Shown here in pieces: positions 1-8,063 of a stretch of 64,000 nucleotides of DNA; within the stretch, counting starts at the first letter, position 1, and the number at the start of each line of letters is the position of its first letter. The DNA is from Clostridium cavendishii DSM 21758 (GTDB lineage Bacteria; Bacillota; Clostridia; Clostridiales; Clostridiaceae): assembly GCF_900141845.1 (NCBI RefSeq), contig NZ_FQZB01000022.1, positions 1 through 64,000 on the forward strand. The letters run 5' to 3'. The notes under the pieces are model-generated. The model was not told the DNA's origin and made no database searches. It saw only the letters and a list, made by a program, of their open reading frames with translations. The position numbers and the translations under genes were made by a program.

Positions 1-51
1 CTACAACCTGCTGATTACAAGTCAGCTGCTCTACCGTTGAGCCATGCCAGC
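1..51 (-). tRNA. tRNA-Thr (TGT), partial
   Basis: This is the 5' part of a threonine tRNA read on the minus strand; the 3' end lies outside the window. The visible bases are identical to the same part of the complete tRNA-Thr at 256-330. The anticodon loop reads CTTGTAA, giving anticodon TGT. Confidence 0.93.
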
Positions 52-81
52 ATATTATTCATTTTTCATTAAAAAGTTAAA

Positions 82-157
82 TGGTGGAAACAACAGGGAT
101 CGAACCTGTGACCCTCTGCTTGTAAGGCAGATGCTCTCCCAGCTGAGCTATGCTTCC
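82..157 (-). tRNA. tRNA-Val (TAC)
   Basis: Complete 76-nt tRNA with encoded CCA. The acceptor stem GGAAGCA pairs with TGTTTCC (one G-T pair), the T-arm carries GGTTCGATCC, and the anticodon loop CTTACAA gives TAC (valine). Confidence 0.96.
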
Positions 158-164
158 ATTTTAA

Positions 165-249
165 TGGTGGAGGAGGACGGATTCGAACCATCGAAGCGAA
201 ACGCAACAGATTTACAGTCTGCCCCCTTTGGCCACTCGGGAACTCCTCC
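165..249 (-). tRNA. tRNA-Tyr (GTA)
   Basis: Complete 85-nt class II tRNA with a long variable arm and encoded CCA. The acceptor stem begins GGAGGAG, and the anticodon region CTGTAAA gives GTA (tyrosine). Confidence 0.96.
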
Positions 250-255
250 ACATTA

Positions 256-330
256 TGGAGCTGGCAATAGGAATCGAACCTACAACCTGCTGATTACAAG
301 TCAGCTGCTCTACCGTTGAGCCATGCCAGC
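256..330 (-). tRNA. tRNA-Thr (TGT)
   Basis: Complete 75-nt tRNA with encoded CCA. The acceptor stem GCTGGCA pairs perfectly with TGCCAGC and the anticodon is TGT. It is the promoter-proximal member of the minus-strand cluster and a duplicate of the gene at the window edge. Confidence 0.96.
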
Positions 331-524
331 ATATTTAACTTTTGTTCAGTCATTTGTTCAGTCACTTGATTAAGCATCAACTGACAAGGATTAGTATATA
401 TGCATTCCAATATTATTTCAACCGTCTCTTGCAGCTTTTATAGCCTATTATAAGAGATTGTATTTAAAATTCTACATTTTTCTAGCTTTAACTATCTAAT
501 TCACCTAAGTGTTATATTGATTTA

Positions 525-1178
525 TTATATTTCCTTCTCAATTGAATCTACATCTATATACGGTCTTAATATCTCCCTTACTTCCTTATAATCATCAATA
601 GATAATCTACTTTTTAGTATTCTAAATATGTTCCTGGCAGAATTATATTCATCGCTACCTTCTAAATATTTCTTTATATTTCCGTAGTCAATCATAGATA
701 ATTTCTTAGTTATATTAAGCATTTTCATTTTTTCTTGGAATGATAGTTTATCCATTATAGTATTTTTATCAACTTTAAATACTGTTTTACTTTTCTCATT
801 ACCTACACTATCTGATTTTATATTATTTTCTTCCTTAATACTAGTACTATCTGCCTGTTGTGTAGATTTATTTTTATTTTCCTCATAATTACTTTCAATT
901 TTGTTCTTTTCACTCTTTTCCTCTACATCATTCTTTTTGTTCAGCTTCTCTGTATTTTCTTCTGCTATTTTTTTATTTGCAGACTTAATCTTTTCTTGTT
1001 CTACTCTAACTTTTTCCTTTTTAATTTTATCTTGTTTTTGTTTTTCAGTTTCAATAACTTGTTTTATCTCATTTTCTTTATTTTGCTCTATATTTTTAGC
1101 TACTTTAATCATACAAAAAACTGTAATACCTGTACATAGAATTACTATTATGCTCATTAATTTTTTATTCACGTTCAT
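525..1178 (-). CDS. membrane-anchored Lys/Glu-rich coiled-coil protein
   Basis: Family not recognised. From the ATG at 1178 (AGGTG just upstream; the earlier in-frame ATG at 1253 has no ribosome binding site) the protein has about 217 residues: a short basic start, one hydrophobic segment at about residues 6-24, then about 110 residues very rich in Lys, Glu, Gln and Asn that look like a coiled coil or extended linker, and a C-terminal part of about 70 residues that looks folded. This suggests a membrane-tethered protein with its C-terminal domain outside the cell or in the forespore space. It lies between the tRNA cluster and the divergent yyaC gene. Long hydrophobic plus-strand frames opposite it are mirror images of the Lys/Glu codons. 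Confidence 0.7.
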   Translation of the reverse strand: MNVNKKLMSIIVILCTGITVFCMIKVAKNIEQNKENEIKQVIETEKQKQDKIKKEKVRVEQEKIKSANKKIAEENTEKLNKKNDVEEKSEKNKIESNYEENKNKSTQQADSTSIKEENNIKSDSVGNEKSKTVFKVDKNTIMDKLSFQEKMKMLNITKKLSMIDYGNIKKYLEGSDEYNSARNIFRILKSRLSIDDYKEVREILRPYIDVDSIEKEI

Positions 1179-1278
1179 CACCTCTATATAAAAACTATTG
1201 CCATATATTGTACCTTTTATACTTTTATTTAATATTTTTATAAGTCTATTCATATAAATTATTAAGGGGGGTGAATTT

Positions 1279-1815
1279 TTGAATAAAATTAAAGTACATT
1301 ATAAAACTTCACTTGCGTATTATGAAATATCCTATTTTCTCAAAAACCATATAACCGAAAATACTATTATAATTTGTATTGGTACAGATAAGTGTATTGG
1401 AGATTGTTTGGGGCCATTAGTTGGAAGTATGTTAAAAGATAAGTTTTTCCCTCTTCCAGTCTTTGGAACTATAACAGAACCTATTCACGCCCTAAATTTA
1501 GATGAAAAACTTGCAGAAATAACGTCTAGATATCCTAATTCTTATGTTATAGGTATAGACGCCTGTCTTGGAGACCCAAAATCTATAGGTGAAATTCATA
1601 CTAGGGATTATCCTATACATCCAGGTAAAGGAGTTGGAAAGACTCTACCCGATGTAGGTGATGTATCTATAATAGGTGTTGTTGATTCTTCTGATAATTC
1701 TGAGCTTTTCTCTAACAGAGCTATTAGACTTAATTTAATCATGGAGATGTCTAAGGTTATAGTAGATGGTATAATTCATTCTTATTATTTAAACAAAACA
1801 TATGAACGGAAATAG
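1279..1815 (+). CDS. yyaC: YyaC-family sporulation protein (DUF1256)
   Basis: A 178-residue protein of the YyaC/DUF1256 family, whose members are related in fold to the germination protease GPR and are made during sporulation; the substrate is not established. The family signature IGTDKCIGDCLGPLVGSML is near residue 33, and a second acidic segment (VIGIDACLGDPKSIG) is near residue 90. The start is a TTG at 1279 placed 8 nt after GGGGGGTG. It is divergent from the coiled-coil gene and convergent with mbl, sharing the terminator hairpin at 1861-1899. Confidence 0.85.
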   Translation: MNKIKVHYKTSLAYYEISYFLKNHITENTIIICIGTDKCIGDCLGPLVGSMLKDKFFPLPVFGTITEPIHALNLDEKLAEITSRYPNSYVIGIDACLGDPKSIGEIHTRDYPIHPGKGVGKTLPDVGDVSIIGVVDSSDNSELFSNRAIRLNLIMEMSKVIVDGIIHSYYLNKTYERK

Positions 1816-1860
1816 TGACTTAAATATATTTATTCATTATTTTAAAATATGTATAAAGCA

Positions 1861-1899
1861 AAAACTAAAAGGATAGATTTCTCTACCCTTTTAGTTTTT
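1861..1899. terminator. bidirectional terminator between yyaC and mbl
   Basis: The arms AAAACTAAAAGG and CCTTTTAGTTTT flank a short loop, with T-rich ends on both sides. It can end both convergent genes and overlaps the last codons of mbl. Confidence 0.85.
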
Positions 1900-2935
1900 A
1901 TTTCTCAATTAATTGAACTTCCATATCTAGCATGCTCATATCTAGTTTTTCAAAGGCATTCAAAACCTTTCCAGTACCATTAGCTACACAAGAAACTGAA
2001 TCCTCAGCTATATGTACAGCTATTCCAGTTTCAGATTCTATATACTTATCTAATCCATGAAGCAATGCTCCTCCACCAGTCATTAATATACCATTTTCTA
2101 TAATGTCTGCTGCAAGTTCTGGAGGAGTTCTTTCAAGAACTGAGTGTACTGAATCAGCAATAATTCTTATTGGCTCTTGAAGCGCCATCCTTATCTCCTC
2201 TGTTGTTACATCAACTAAATCCGGTAATCCAGTGATTAGATTTCTCCCCTTTACAGGCATACTTAAATCTCTTAGCCCTTTAAAGGCAGACCCTATGGCT
2301 ATCTTTAATTCTTCAGCGGTTCTATCACCTATCATTAATTTATACTTTGATCTAATATATCTAATTATAGCCTCATCAAATCTATCTCCTGCAACTTTTA
2401 TCGATGATCTTACAACTACTCCTCCTAATGATATAACAGCAATATCAGCAGTTCCTCCACCAATATCAACTACCATAGATCCATTAGGTTGTGATATATC
2501 TAGTCCAGCGCCAATAGCTGCTGCCAATGGCTCCTCTATTAAATATACGGTTTTTGCTCCTGAATTTCTAGCCGCATCCATAACTGCTCTCTTTTCTACC
2601 TCAGTAGCTTGAGATGGAACACATACAAGGACCTTTGGTGCTGATATTCTCCTCTTGCCTACACCTTTTCTTATTAAATATTTAAGCATCTTCTCAGTAA
2701 TATCGTAGTCTGAAATAACCCCATCTCTTAATGGACGCACAGCAACAATATTCCCTGGAGTTCTACCAATCATCTGTCTCGCTTCCTCACCAACAGCTAA
2801 AACTTTATTAGTATTTTTATCTATGGCAACAACAGACGGTTCCTTTAAAACCACACCCTTATCTTTTATATAAACTAACACAGTAGCAGTCCCTAAATCT
2901 ATGCCCATGTCTGTTCCCATTCTCCAAAACCACAT
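1898..2935 (-). CDS. mbl: MreB-like actin homologue Mbl
   Basis: An MreB/Mbl bacterial actin (345 residues) that forms membrane-associated filaments and guides lateral cell-wall synthesis. It shows the actin-type phosphate-1 loop (MGIDLGTATVLVY), the phosphate-2 motif VVDIGGGTADIAVISLG and the adenosine motif MTGGGALLHGLD. The N-terminal MWFW stretch fits a membrane-binding amphipathic start. The ATG at 2935 is chosen because AGGAG sits 7 nt before it; the GTG at 2944 overlaps that site. It lies directly downstream of spoIIID as in Bacillus, which favours mbl over mreB; the family alone would not separate them. Confidence 0.9.
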   Translation of the reverse strand: MWFWRMGTDMGIDLGTATVLVYIKDKGVVLKEPSVVAIDKNTNKVLAVGEEARQMIGRTPGNIVAVRPLRDGVISDYDITEKMLKYLIRKGVGKRRISAPKVLVCVPSQATEVEKRAVMDAARNSGAKTVYLIEEPLAAAIGAGLDISQPNGSMVVDIGGGTADIAVISLGGVVVRSSIKVAGDRFDEAIIRYIRSKYKLMIGDRTAEELKIAIGSAFKGLRDLSMPVKGRNLITGLPDLVDVTTEEIRMALQEPIRIIADSVHSVLERTPPELAADIIENGILMTGGGALLHGLDKYIESETGIAVHIAEDSVSCVANGTGKVLNAFEKLDMSMLDMEVQLIEK

Positions 2936-3019
2936 TCCAATCACTCCTATTTTTATAAAAATACACTTAAAACGATTATTTTTTACAAATTGCTCATTTT
3001 AATTATATATGGAATGCGC

Positions 3020-3274
3020 TTAACCTTCAATAACTTTATATTTTAATTTTGTAGCTTTTCCACCTCTTATATGTCTTTCTGCTTTATTTAAATCTAGTAT
3101 ATTCTTGGCTTCTTGTGCAATGGATGGATTTATCTTAGGTAATCTTTCTGTCATATCCTTATGGATTGTACTTTTACTAACACCAAAAACTTTGGCAGTC
3201 TTTCTTATTGTAGCCTTTGAATCTATGATATACTGTGCTACATCTAATACTCTTTCCTCAATGTAGTCCTTCAA
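3020..3274 (-). CDS. spoIIID: sporulation transcription factor SpoIIID
   Basis: An 84-residue DNA-binding regulator that acts in the mother cell, turning sigma-E genes on or off and promoting sigma-K synthesis. The helix-turn-helix is at about residues 19-41 (TIRKTAKVFGVSKSTIHKDM), followed by the basic C-terminal tail used for DNA contact. The start is TTG at 3274 with AAGGAGG 9 nt upstream. It is followed by mbl, the same order as in Bacillus. Confidence 0.95.
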   Translation of the reverse strand: MKDYIEERVLDVAQYIIDSKATIRKTAKVFGVSKSTIHKDMTERLPKINPSIAQEAKNILDLNKAERHIRGGKATKLKYKVIEG

Positions 3275-3346
3275 AACGCTACCTCCTTAACTAGCTATAT
3301 TTATTAATATGCTTTTATTATTCTTTAAATTACTGATTTATTTCTC

Positions 3347-3379
3347 CTCGGTGATTTTACTTTTTTTAAAATCACCGAG
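3347..3379. terminator. strong hairpin between spoIIQ-like gene and spoIIID
   Basis: A 13-bp perfect stem (CTCGGTGATTTTA / TAAAATCACCGAG) with a 7-nt T-rich loop, just downstream of the spoIIQ-like gene on the minus strand. The bases after the stem are not a good T-run on either strand, so it may act as a processing or weak termination site. Confidence 0.55.
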
Positions 3380-3399
3380 ATTATTCACTTTTGTTTGTT

Positions 3400-4125
3400 T
3401 TATTTTTTTATCATTAATGATTGTATATAATTTTTAGGATTTTGTTCTTCATCCTTTGAGTTATAAATTTGGAACAATAAAAATTCTCCAAATAGTTCCT
3501 TGTCATAAATCTTTGCAGTATCTCCAACTTTACCAATTGGTTGCTTTTGTTTAACAGTATCTCCTACTTTCACCTTTAATTCAGGTGCTAAATTTCCATA
3601 TACTGTTGATGATTGATCAGCATGTTTTATTTTTACATAATATCCTAAATCAAGATCATTCGAATCTCCAGCTTCTACAACTTTACCATCTGCAGCAGCA
3701 TTAACATTTGTTCCAACCTTAGCTTCCAAGTTAACTCCATGAAGATTTCTCTTAGTTGTGCTATCTTTTTGTGTTATTACTGGAACAGTACTGTAAGCCT
3801 TTGAAATGGCTGCATTGTCTATTGGAGCTACAAATGTAACCTTAGCTATGTTTGATACTGACTTTGCCTTATCTGTAGTTTTAGCAGCATTGTCCTTAGT
3901 TTGATCCTTCTTAACAAGTGATGCATCTGGCACTTGTGTTTTTGGCATTTTATCAACTTCATTGATTTCTACAGACGCATCTGCAACTGGCGCCTTAGGT
4001 ATAGGTTTGGTTATTTTCTTTGCAGTAAAAGCTGCTACTGTAGCAACAATACATAAGCAGATAAATAAAACTACATAAAAGCCATCTTTCTTAATAAACT
4101 TTTTAAACTTATTGTTCTTTTCCAT
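3400..4125 (-). CDS. spoIIQ: SpoIIQ-like M23/LytM protein, catalytic site degenerate
   Basis: A 241-residue membrane protein with one transmembrane segment (about 16-36), a linker rich in Ala, Lys and Asp, and a C-terminal M23 (LytM) fold at about 110-235. SpoIIQ is made in the forespore and, with SpoIIIAH, forms the channel or ratchet linking forespore and mother cell during engulfment. The metal-site motifs are altered: HxGxD is LHGVN (L128, N132) and the final YxHL motif is YGNL (N178), so endopeptidase activity is unlikely. It lies just downstream of spoIID as in Bacillus. Another M23 protein is possible, but the neighbours make SpoIIQ the best call. Confidence 0.82.
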   Translation of the reverse strand: MEKNNKFKKFIKKDGFYVVLFICLCIVATVAAFTAKKITKPIPKAPVADASVEINEVDKMPKTQVPDASLVKKDQTKDNAAKTTDKAKSVSNIAKVTFVAPIDNAAISKAYSTVPVITQKDSTTKRNLHGVNLEAKVGTNVNAAADGKVVEAGDSNDLDLGYYVKIKHADQSSTVYGNLAPELKVKVGDTVKQKQPIGKVGDTAKIYDKELFGEFLLFQIYNSKDEEQNPKNYIQSLMIKK

Positions 4126-4228
4126 ATGAACACCTCCATTCAGTAGTCTGTCCTTAAATGGATAAATAATACATATAGATTTGAAATTTTTTTATCTTTT
4201 TTCTATTAATATTCGACATTTTACGCAA

Positions 4229-4279
4229 AAAGAAAGACACCAGTAAATCTATTCTCAGATAAACTGCTGTCTTTCTTAA
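4229..4279 (-). terminator. terminator after spoIID
   Basis: An inverted repeat AAGAAAGACA / TGTCTTTCTT with a long loop lies about 100 nt beyond the spoIID stop and upstream of the spoIIQ-like gene. It is flanked by A and T runs, so it could work on the minus strand. Confidence 0.65.
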
Positions 4280-4372
4280 TTTAATCATTTTTCTAAATCC
4301 ATAATAACTTACACAAACCTTAATAACCTAAACTTTACCTACTAAGTAAAAAAACTTTACAAGTTAACTTAT

Positions 4373-5410
4373 CTATTGTCTTCCATTAAAGTTAACTTTA
4401 TTTACATTCTGAATTTTACAACCACTAAAATAGTGTTCTAGTATTCCTTCATACTTCTCTCCATTTTTGGCTCTAACATTAGCCCCCCACTGACTCATAC
4501 CAACATCATGTCCATATCCTAAAGCTGTCACTATTATATTCTTACCATTATAAGATATAGTAAAATTTGCTGAGTTTAAATCTAATAATTTTCTTACCTC
4601 TGTTCCCTTTAATATTTCTCCCCCTAATTTTATCTCCTTTACAGTTCCCCCTAAATTTCTACTTAATATATTTATCTGATTTTTATAATTTCCACTATTT
4701 AAATTCGCATTTTTATAATTCGAATTTATTATATTTAAAAATTCTTTTACCGAAAATGTTTTATCTATTTTATATTTTGGGGCTATTTCTTCTCCCTCGC
4801 TTTCTACTGATTTTAAATAAGGTATATCTTCTGAAAAAACAGCTATAGAATCCTCTGTTCGTCCTGAACTTACCGCAAAATACTGTGGATGCATTGCTAA
4901 ATTTCCATCGTAACTAAGAACCATCCCCTCCGTTGCTTTTACAGCCTTACTTATTTTTTCATAATATTCATTCGCCTTTAATCCCCATGAGCTCATTCTT
5001 TCATTCTTAGGAGTAAAAACCTGACAGTGAGTTGTACTACATATTTCAGCACCATTTGCATTTTGACAATTATAAATTTTCCTAGTGAGAACAAAACTTC
5101 TAACTAAAATGCTTTGAGCCTTCAGTGCTTCTTCATCAAAATTTGCTGGCATTTCTGATGCCACACCAAGAGTCACATATTCTTCCAAACCCAAATTCAT
5201 AATTTGACCTTTATAATTTACCTTTACATTATTTAAATTTAATTTAGATTTATCTATATATCCTTTTTCATTAGACGTCTTTATTTCATTACCATTCTCC
5301 AATTTTTTATCAGAAAGCTTCATTATCCCCACTGGTATTAAAAATATTAAGCATACGCCTAAAATATAAATAACTATATTTATAATGCCTTTATTAATTT
5401 TAAAATTCAT
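4373..5410 (-). CDS. spoIID: stage II sporulation protein D, lytic transglycosylase
   Basis: A 345-residue membrane-anchored peptidoglycan lytic transglycosylase that thins the septal wall and drives engulfment together with SpoIIP and SpoIIM. There is one N-terminal transmembrane segment (about 10-30). The catalytic Glu lies in the VASEMP motif (E86), followed by the family core with KAQSILVRSF. A Cys-rich stretch (ICSTTHCQVF) matches the zinc-site region described for clostridial SpoIID, and the C-terminal GHDVGMSQWGA motif is typical. The ATG at 5410 has AAAGGGGG upstream. It is the third gene of a ywmB-murA-spoIID-spoIIQ order shared with Bacillus. Confidence 0.95.
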   Translation of the reverse strand: MNFKINKGIINIVIYILGVCLIFLIPVGIMKLSDKKLENGNEIKTSNEKGYIDKSKLNLNNVKVNYKGQIMNLGLEEYVTLGVASEMPANFDEEALKAQSILVRSFVLTRKIYNCQNANGAEICSTTHCQVFTPKNERMSSWGLKANEYYEKISKAVKATEGMVLSYDGNLAMHPQYFAVSSGRTEDSIAVFSEDIPYLKSVESEGEEIAPKYKIDKTFSVKEFLNIINSNYKNANLNSGNYKNQINILSRNLGGTVKEIKLGGEILKGTEVRKLLDLNSANFTISYNGKNIIVTALGYGHDVGMSQWGANVRAKNGEKYEGILEHYFSGCKIQNVNKVNFNGRQ

Positions 5411-5490
5411 AGTTTCCCCCTTTTAATTCTATACAGTTTATTTATATGGTTAATTTGACAACTATATTCTAAAAATTATGTAATGCATAT

Positions 5491-5530
5491 AAAAGGCATT
5501 GAATTAAAATAAATTAATTCAATGCCTTTT
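5491..5530 (-). terminator. terminator after murA
   Basis: The perfect inverted repeat AAAAGGCATTGAATTA / TAATTCAATGCCTTTT sits about 10 nt after the murA stop, with T-rich ends. Confidence 0.88.
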
Positions 5531-5540
5531 TTAGAAGTCA

Positions 5541-6800
5541 TTATACCCTCTCTATATCTGCACCTAATGCTCTCAATTTTTCTTCAATACACACATAACC
5601 TCTATCTATATGATAAATATCCCTTATCTCTGTATATTTATCTGCTACAAGCCCAGCAAGTATTAATGTTGCTCCTGCTCTTAGATCAGTAGCTTTAACA
5701 TCACAACCTGTAAGCTTATTAACGCCTTCTATAAAAGCGGTTCTACCATCTACTTTTATCTTTGCTCCCATTCTGCAAAGCTCAGAAACATGCATGAATC
5801 TATTCTCAAATACTGTTTCTGTAATCATACTGTTACCAGTAGCTAAAGTTAAAAGAGCCATCATTTGTGATTGCATGTCTGTTGGAAAGCCTGGATAAGG
5901 TAAAGTCTTTATATCCACAGCTTTAACATTACATCTTCCATCTACTATTATACTATTTTCATCCTCTAAGTATTCAACTATAATTCCACATTCTTTTAGT
6001 TTCTCAATTATTGGTCTTAAATGTTCTTCATTAGCTCCTCTAATTTTTATTTTAGATCTTGATATAGCTGCAGCTATCATAAATGTTCCTGCTTCTATTC
6101 TATCATATATAGGTGTGTAGTTTGTTCCTTTTAATTCATCTACTCCATCTACTGTAATTTTTCCTGAACCAGCGCCATCAATTTTAGCCCCCATTGAATT
6201 TAGAAAATTCGCTAAGTCTGCTATCTCTGGTTCTTCTGCTGCATTTTCTATGATAGTTGTACCCTTAGCAAGTACTGAAGCCATTAAGATATTTTCAGTA
6301 GCTCCAACTGATGGAAAATCCAAATAAATTCTATCTCCTATAAGCCTTTTTGCTTTTGCTTCTACATACCCATGACCTATTTCAATATCTGCTCCTAATG
6401 CTTTAAAGCCTTTAAGATGAAGGTCTATAGGTCTGCTTCCAATGTTACATCCTCCTGGAAGGGAAAGCTTGAAACAGCCATGTCTTGATAACATAGGTCC
6501 CATAATTAAAAATGATGCTCTCATTTTTCTAATTAACTCGTCATTTGCATCCACAGGTTTAACTTCTTTGCTGTCTATGGTGATACTTAAGTCATTTTTA
6601 TTTATTGATACATTAGACCCTAATTCATTTAAAACATCACAAATAACAGATACATCCTCTAATAGAGGTGCATTATTTATTGTTATTAATTCATTCCCTA
6701 AAATACTTGCCGCAATTATTGGTAGCACTGCATTTTTTGCAGAACTTATTTTAACATCACCTTTTAGTTCATTCCCACCTTTAACTATGATTTTCTCCAT
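5541..6800 (-). CDS. murA: UDP-N-acetylglucosamine 1-carboxyvinyltransferase
   Basis: Transfers enolpyruvate from PEP to UDP-GlcNAc, the first committed step of peptidoglycan synthesis in the cytoplasm, and is the fosfomycin target. At 419 residues it has the full EPSP-synthase-like double fold. The catalytic Cys is present in LPGGCNIGSRPIDLH (about residue 115), so fosfomycin sensitivity by the usual mechanism is expected. The KSSAKNAVLP-type N-terminal motif appears as KISSAKNAVLP. The ATG at 6800 has GGAGGG 4 nt upstream; the ATG at 6812 overlaps that site. Firmicutes often carry two paralogues, and this is the copy linked to spoIID. Confidence 0.96.
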   Translation of the reverse strand: MEKIIVKGGNELKGDVKISSAKNAVLPIIAASILGNELITINNAPLLEDVSVICDVLNELGSNVSINKNDLSITIDSKEVKPVDANDELIRKMRASFLIMGPMLSRHGCFKLSLPGGCNIGSRPIDLHLKGFKALGADIEIGHGYVEAKAKRLIGDRIYLDFPSVGATENILMASVLAKGTTIIENAAEEPEIADLANFLNSMGAKIDGAGSGKITVDGVDELKGTNYTPIYDRIEAGTFMIAAAISRSKIKIRGANEEHLRPIIEKLKECGIIVEYLEDENSIIVDGRCNVKAVDIKTLPYPGFPTDMQSQMMALLTLATGNSMITETVFENRFMHVSELCRMGAKIKVDGRTAFIEGVNKLTGCDVKATDLRAGATLILAGLVADKYTEIRDIYHIDRGYVCIEEKLRALGADIERV

Positions 6801-6821
6801 ATTACCCTCCATAATATAATG

Positions 6822-7484
6822 TTAATATGTTGTAAAAATTATAGGCGTTCCTAATATTAGGTATTTACCACCACTATATTCGCTAATGGAATAATTCAAC
6901 TTCAAGTTTTTATTATTTGAGGCAACTCCAGTTATTCCTGAATTTATGGGAATGCTGTTAAATTTTATAGCACCATTTTCAATTAGTTTTTCTTTTAGCA
7001 TAGTATTAACATCACTTATTTGTTTTTCCGTCTTTAGTTTTCCCTTAACATAACTAAAATATTGTGGTTTTAAAGAAGTATCATCTACTAATTTGCCCAA
7101 TTCTTTCTTCATATTGTAAATATTAATGTGTTTTGTGTTTTGAATCATTTCAATTTCTATATTAGTACCTTGTCCTTCATCAGAAGCTAATATTTTTATC
7201 CTCTTATCGTCTTTTTCTATATTGTCATTATAATAAACTACATCATTTTCTTTTTTAAGTTTAGCTTCTAAAAAATTTTCATTATAATTTTTTAATATTT
7301 TTTTTAACTCTTCATTTATTGGTTTATTGCTTGTATACTTAATTTTGACTCCATTTTCTTGAACTTCAGACAAATTAGTAAATACTTTTTTATAAAGATC
7401 TGTTTCTTCTTCCCCTTCTCTAGTACATATACCTGAAGAAAAGAGAATTAGAATCAATGAAATAAAAATCATACTTTTATTCAT
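6822..7484 (-). CDS. ywmB: YwmB-like secreted protein (DUF1779)
   Basis: A 220-residue protein with an N-terminal signal or anchor segment (residues 5-20) and no other membrane segment, so it is probably exported. Position directly upstream of murA-spoIID-spoIIQ, size and signal peptide match YwmB (DUF1779), a family of unknown function with a TATA-binding-protein-like fold. Sequence similarity is judged by eye only, and synteny carries most of the weight. Only 21 nt separate its stop from the murA start, so the two are probably co-transcribed. Confidence 0.7.
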   Translation of the reverse strand: MNKSMIFISLILILFSSGICTREGEEETDLYKKVFTNLSEVQENGVKIKYTSNKPINEELKKILKNYNENFLEAKLKKENDVVYYNDNIEKDDKRIKILASDEGQGTNIEIEMIQNTKHINIYNMKKELGKLVDDTSLKPQYFSYVKGKLKTEKQISDVNTMLKEKLIENGAIKFNSIPINSGITGVASNNKNLKLNYSISEYSGGKYLILGTPIIFTTY

Positions 7485-7607
7485 ATTATCCCCTCCCTCT
7501 TTTCTTCATTATTGTCCAAAAAAATTTTTTTATTCAGGAGGAATTTTATAGTTTTTATTTAATATACTATTAATATATCCATTTTTAGTAAAAATGTGAT
7601 TAAAACA

Positions 7608-7647
7608 AAAAAGTAGAAGGTCCAACTGTATTGGACCTCCTACTTTT
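7608..7647 (-). terminator. terminator of the atp operon
   Basis: A strong hairpin (AAGTAGaAGGTCCAA / TTGGACCTcCTACTT) overlaps the atpC stop and ends in a T-run on the minus strand; it marks the operon end. Confidence 0.9.
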
Positions 7648-8044
7648 ATTTTTGAACATATTTAAGTCTTGTCATAGCTCTCGCTAAGGCTAGTTCTGCT
7701 CTTTTAACATCCGTATCCTTATTATGAGACAATCTTTCCTTAGATCTCTCCATGGCCTTTTGTGCTCTTTCAACATCAATTTCTTCAGAATGTTCTGCTG
7801 AATCTACACAGAAAGTTAACTGTTGATCTTTAAAATTCAAAACACCTTGTGAAGTGAAAAGAGTTAATATATCCCCCTTTTCATCTTCAAGAGTTGTTAT
7901 AGCTGGTACTGTGCTTGTAATAAAATCTGCGTGATTTGAAAGTATTTCAAATTCTCCATAAGAGTTAACAGTTTTTAATTTTTTTGCATTACCAGAATAT
8001 ACTTCCTTTTCAGGTGTAATTATGGTTAGCTTGAATATACTCAT
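7646..8044 (-). CDS. atpC: ATP synthase F1 epsilon subunit
   Basis: A 132-residue epsilon subunit of the rotary F1Fo ATP synthase, forming the central stalk foot with gamma. The N-terminal beta-sandwich (about 1-85, with the TPEKEVYSG start) is followed by the two-helix C-terminal domain that can extend and inhibit hydrolysis. It is the last gene of the operon, 20 nt after atpD and followed by the terminator. Confidence 0.96.
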   Translation of the reverse strand: MSIFKLTIITPEKEVYSGNAKKLKTVNSYGEFEILSNHADFITSTVPAITTLEDEKGDILTLFTSQGVLNFKDQQLTFCVDSAEHSEEIDVERAQKAMERSKERLSHNKDTDVKRAELALARAMTRLKYVQK

Positions 8045-8063
8045 TTCAAATCTCCCCTTTTAA

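Noticed and set aside
44..319. A 91-residue ORF across the tRNA cluster, and a minus-strand 60-residue ORF at 69-251
   Set aside because: Both run through complete tRNA genes and have no ribosome binding site; they are by-products of tRNA sequence.
341..362. Short direct repeat TTGTTCAGTCA near the tRNA cluster
   Set aside because: Two copies of about 10 bp only; no attachment site, integrase or other sign of a mobile element nearby.
858..1191. Two plus-strand ORFs encoding very hydrophobic, Phe/Leu/Ser-rich peptides
   Set aside because: They are the complement of Lys/Glu codons in the coiled-coil gene on the minus strand and lack ribosome binding sites.
3347..3379. Hairpin considered as a sure terminator for the spoIIQ-like gene
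   Set aside because: The stem is strong but no T-run follows on either strand, so it is listed only with moderate confidence.
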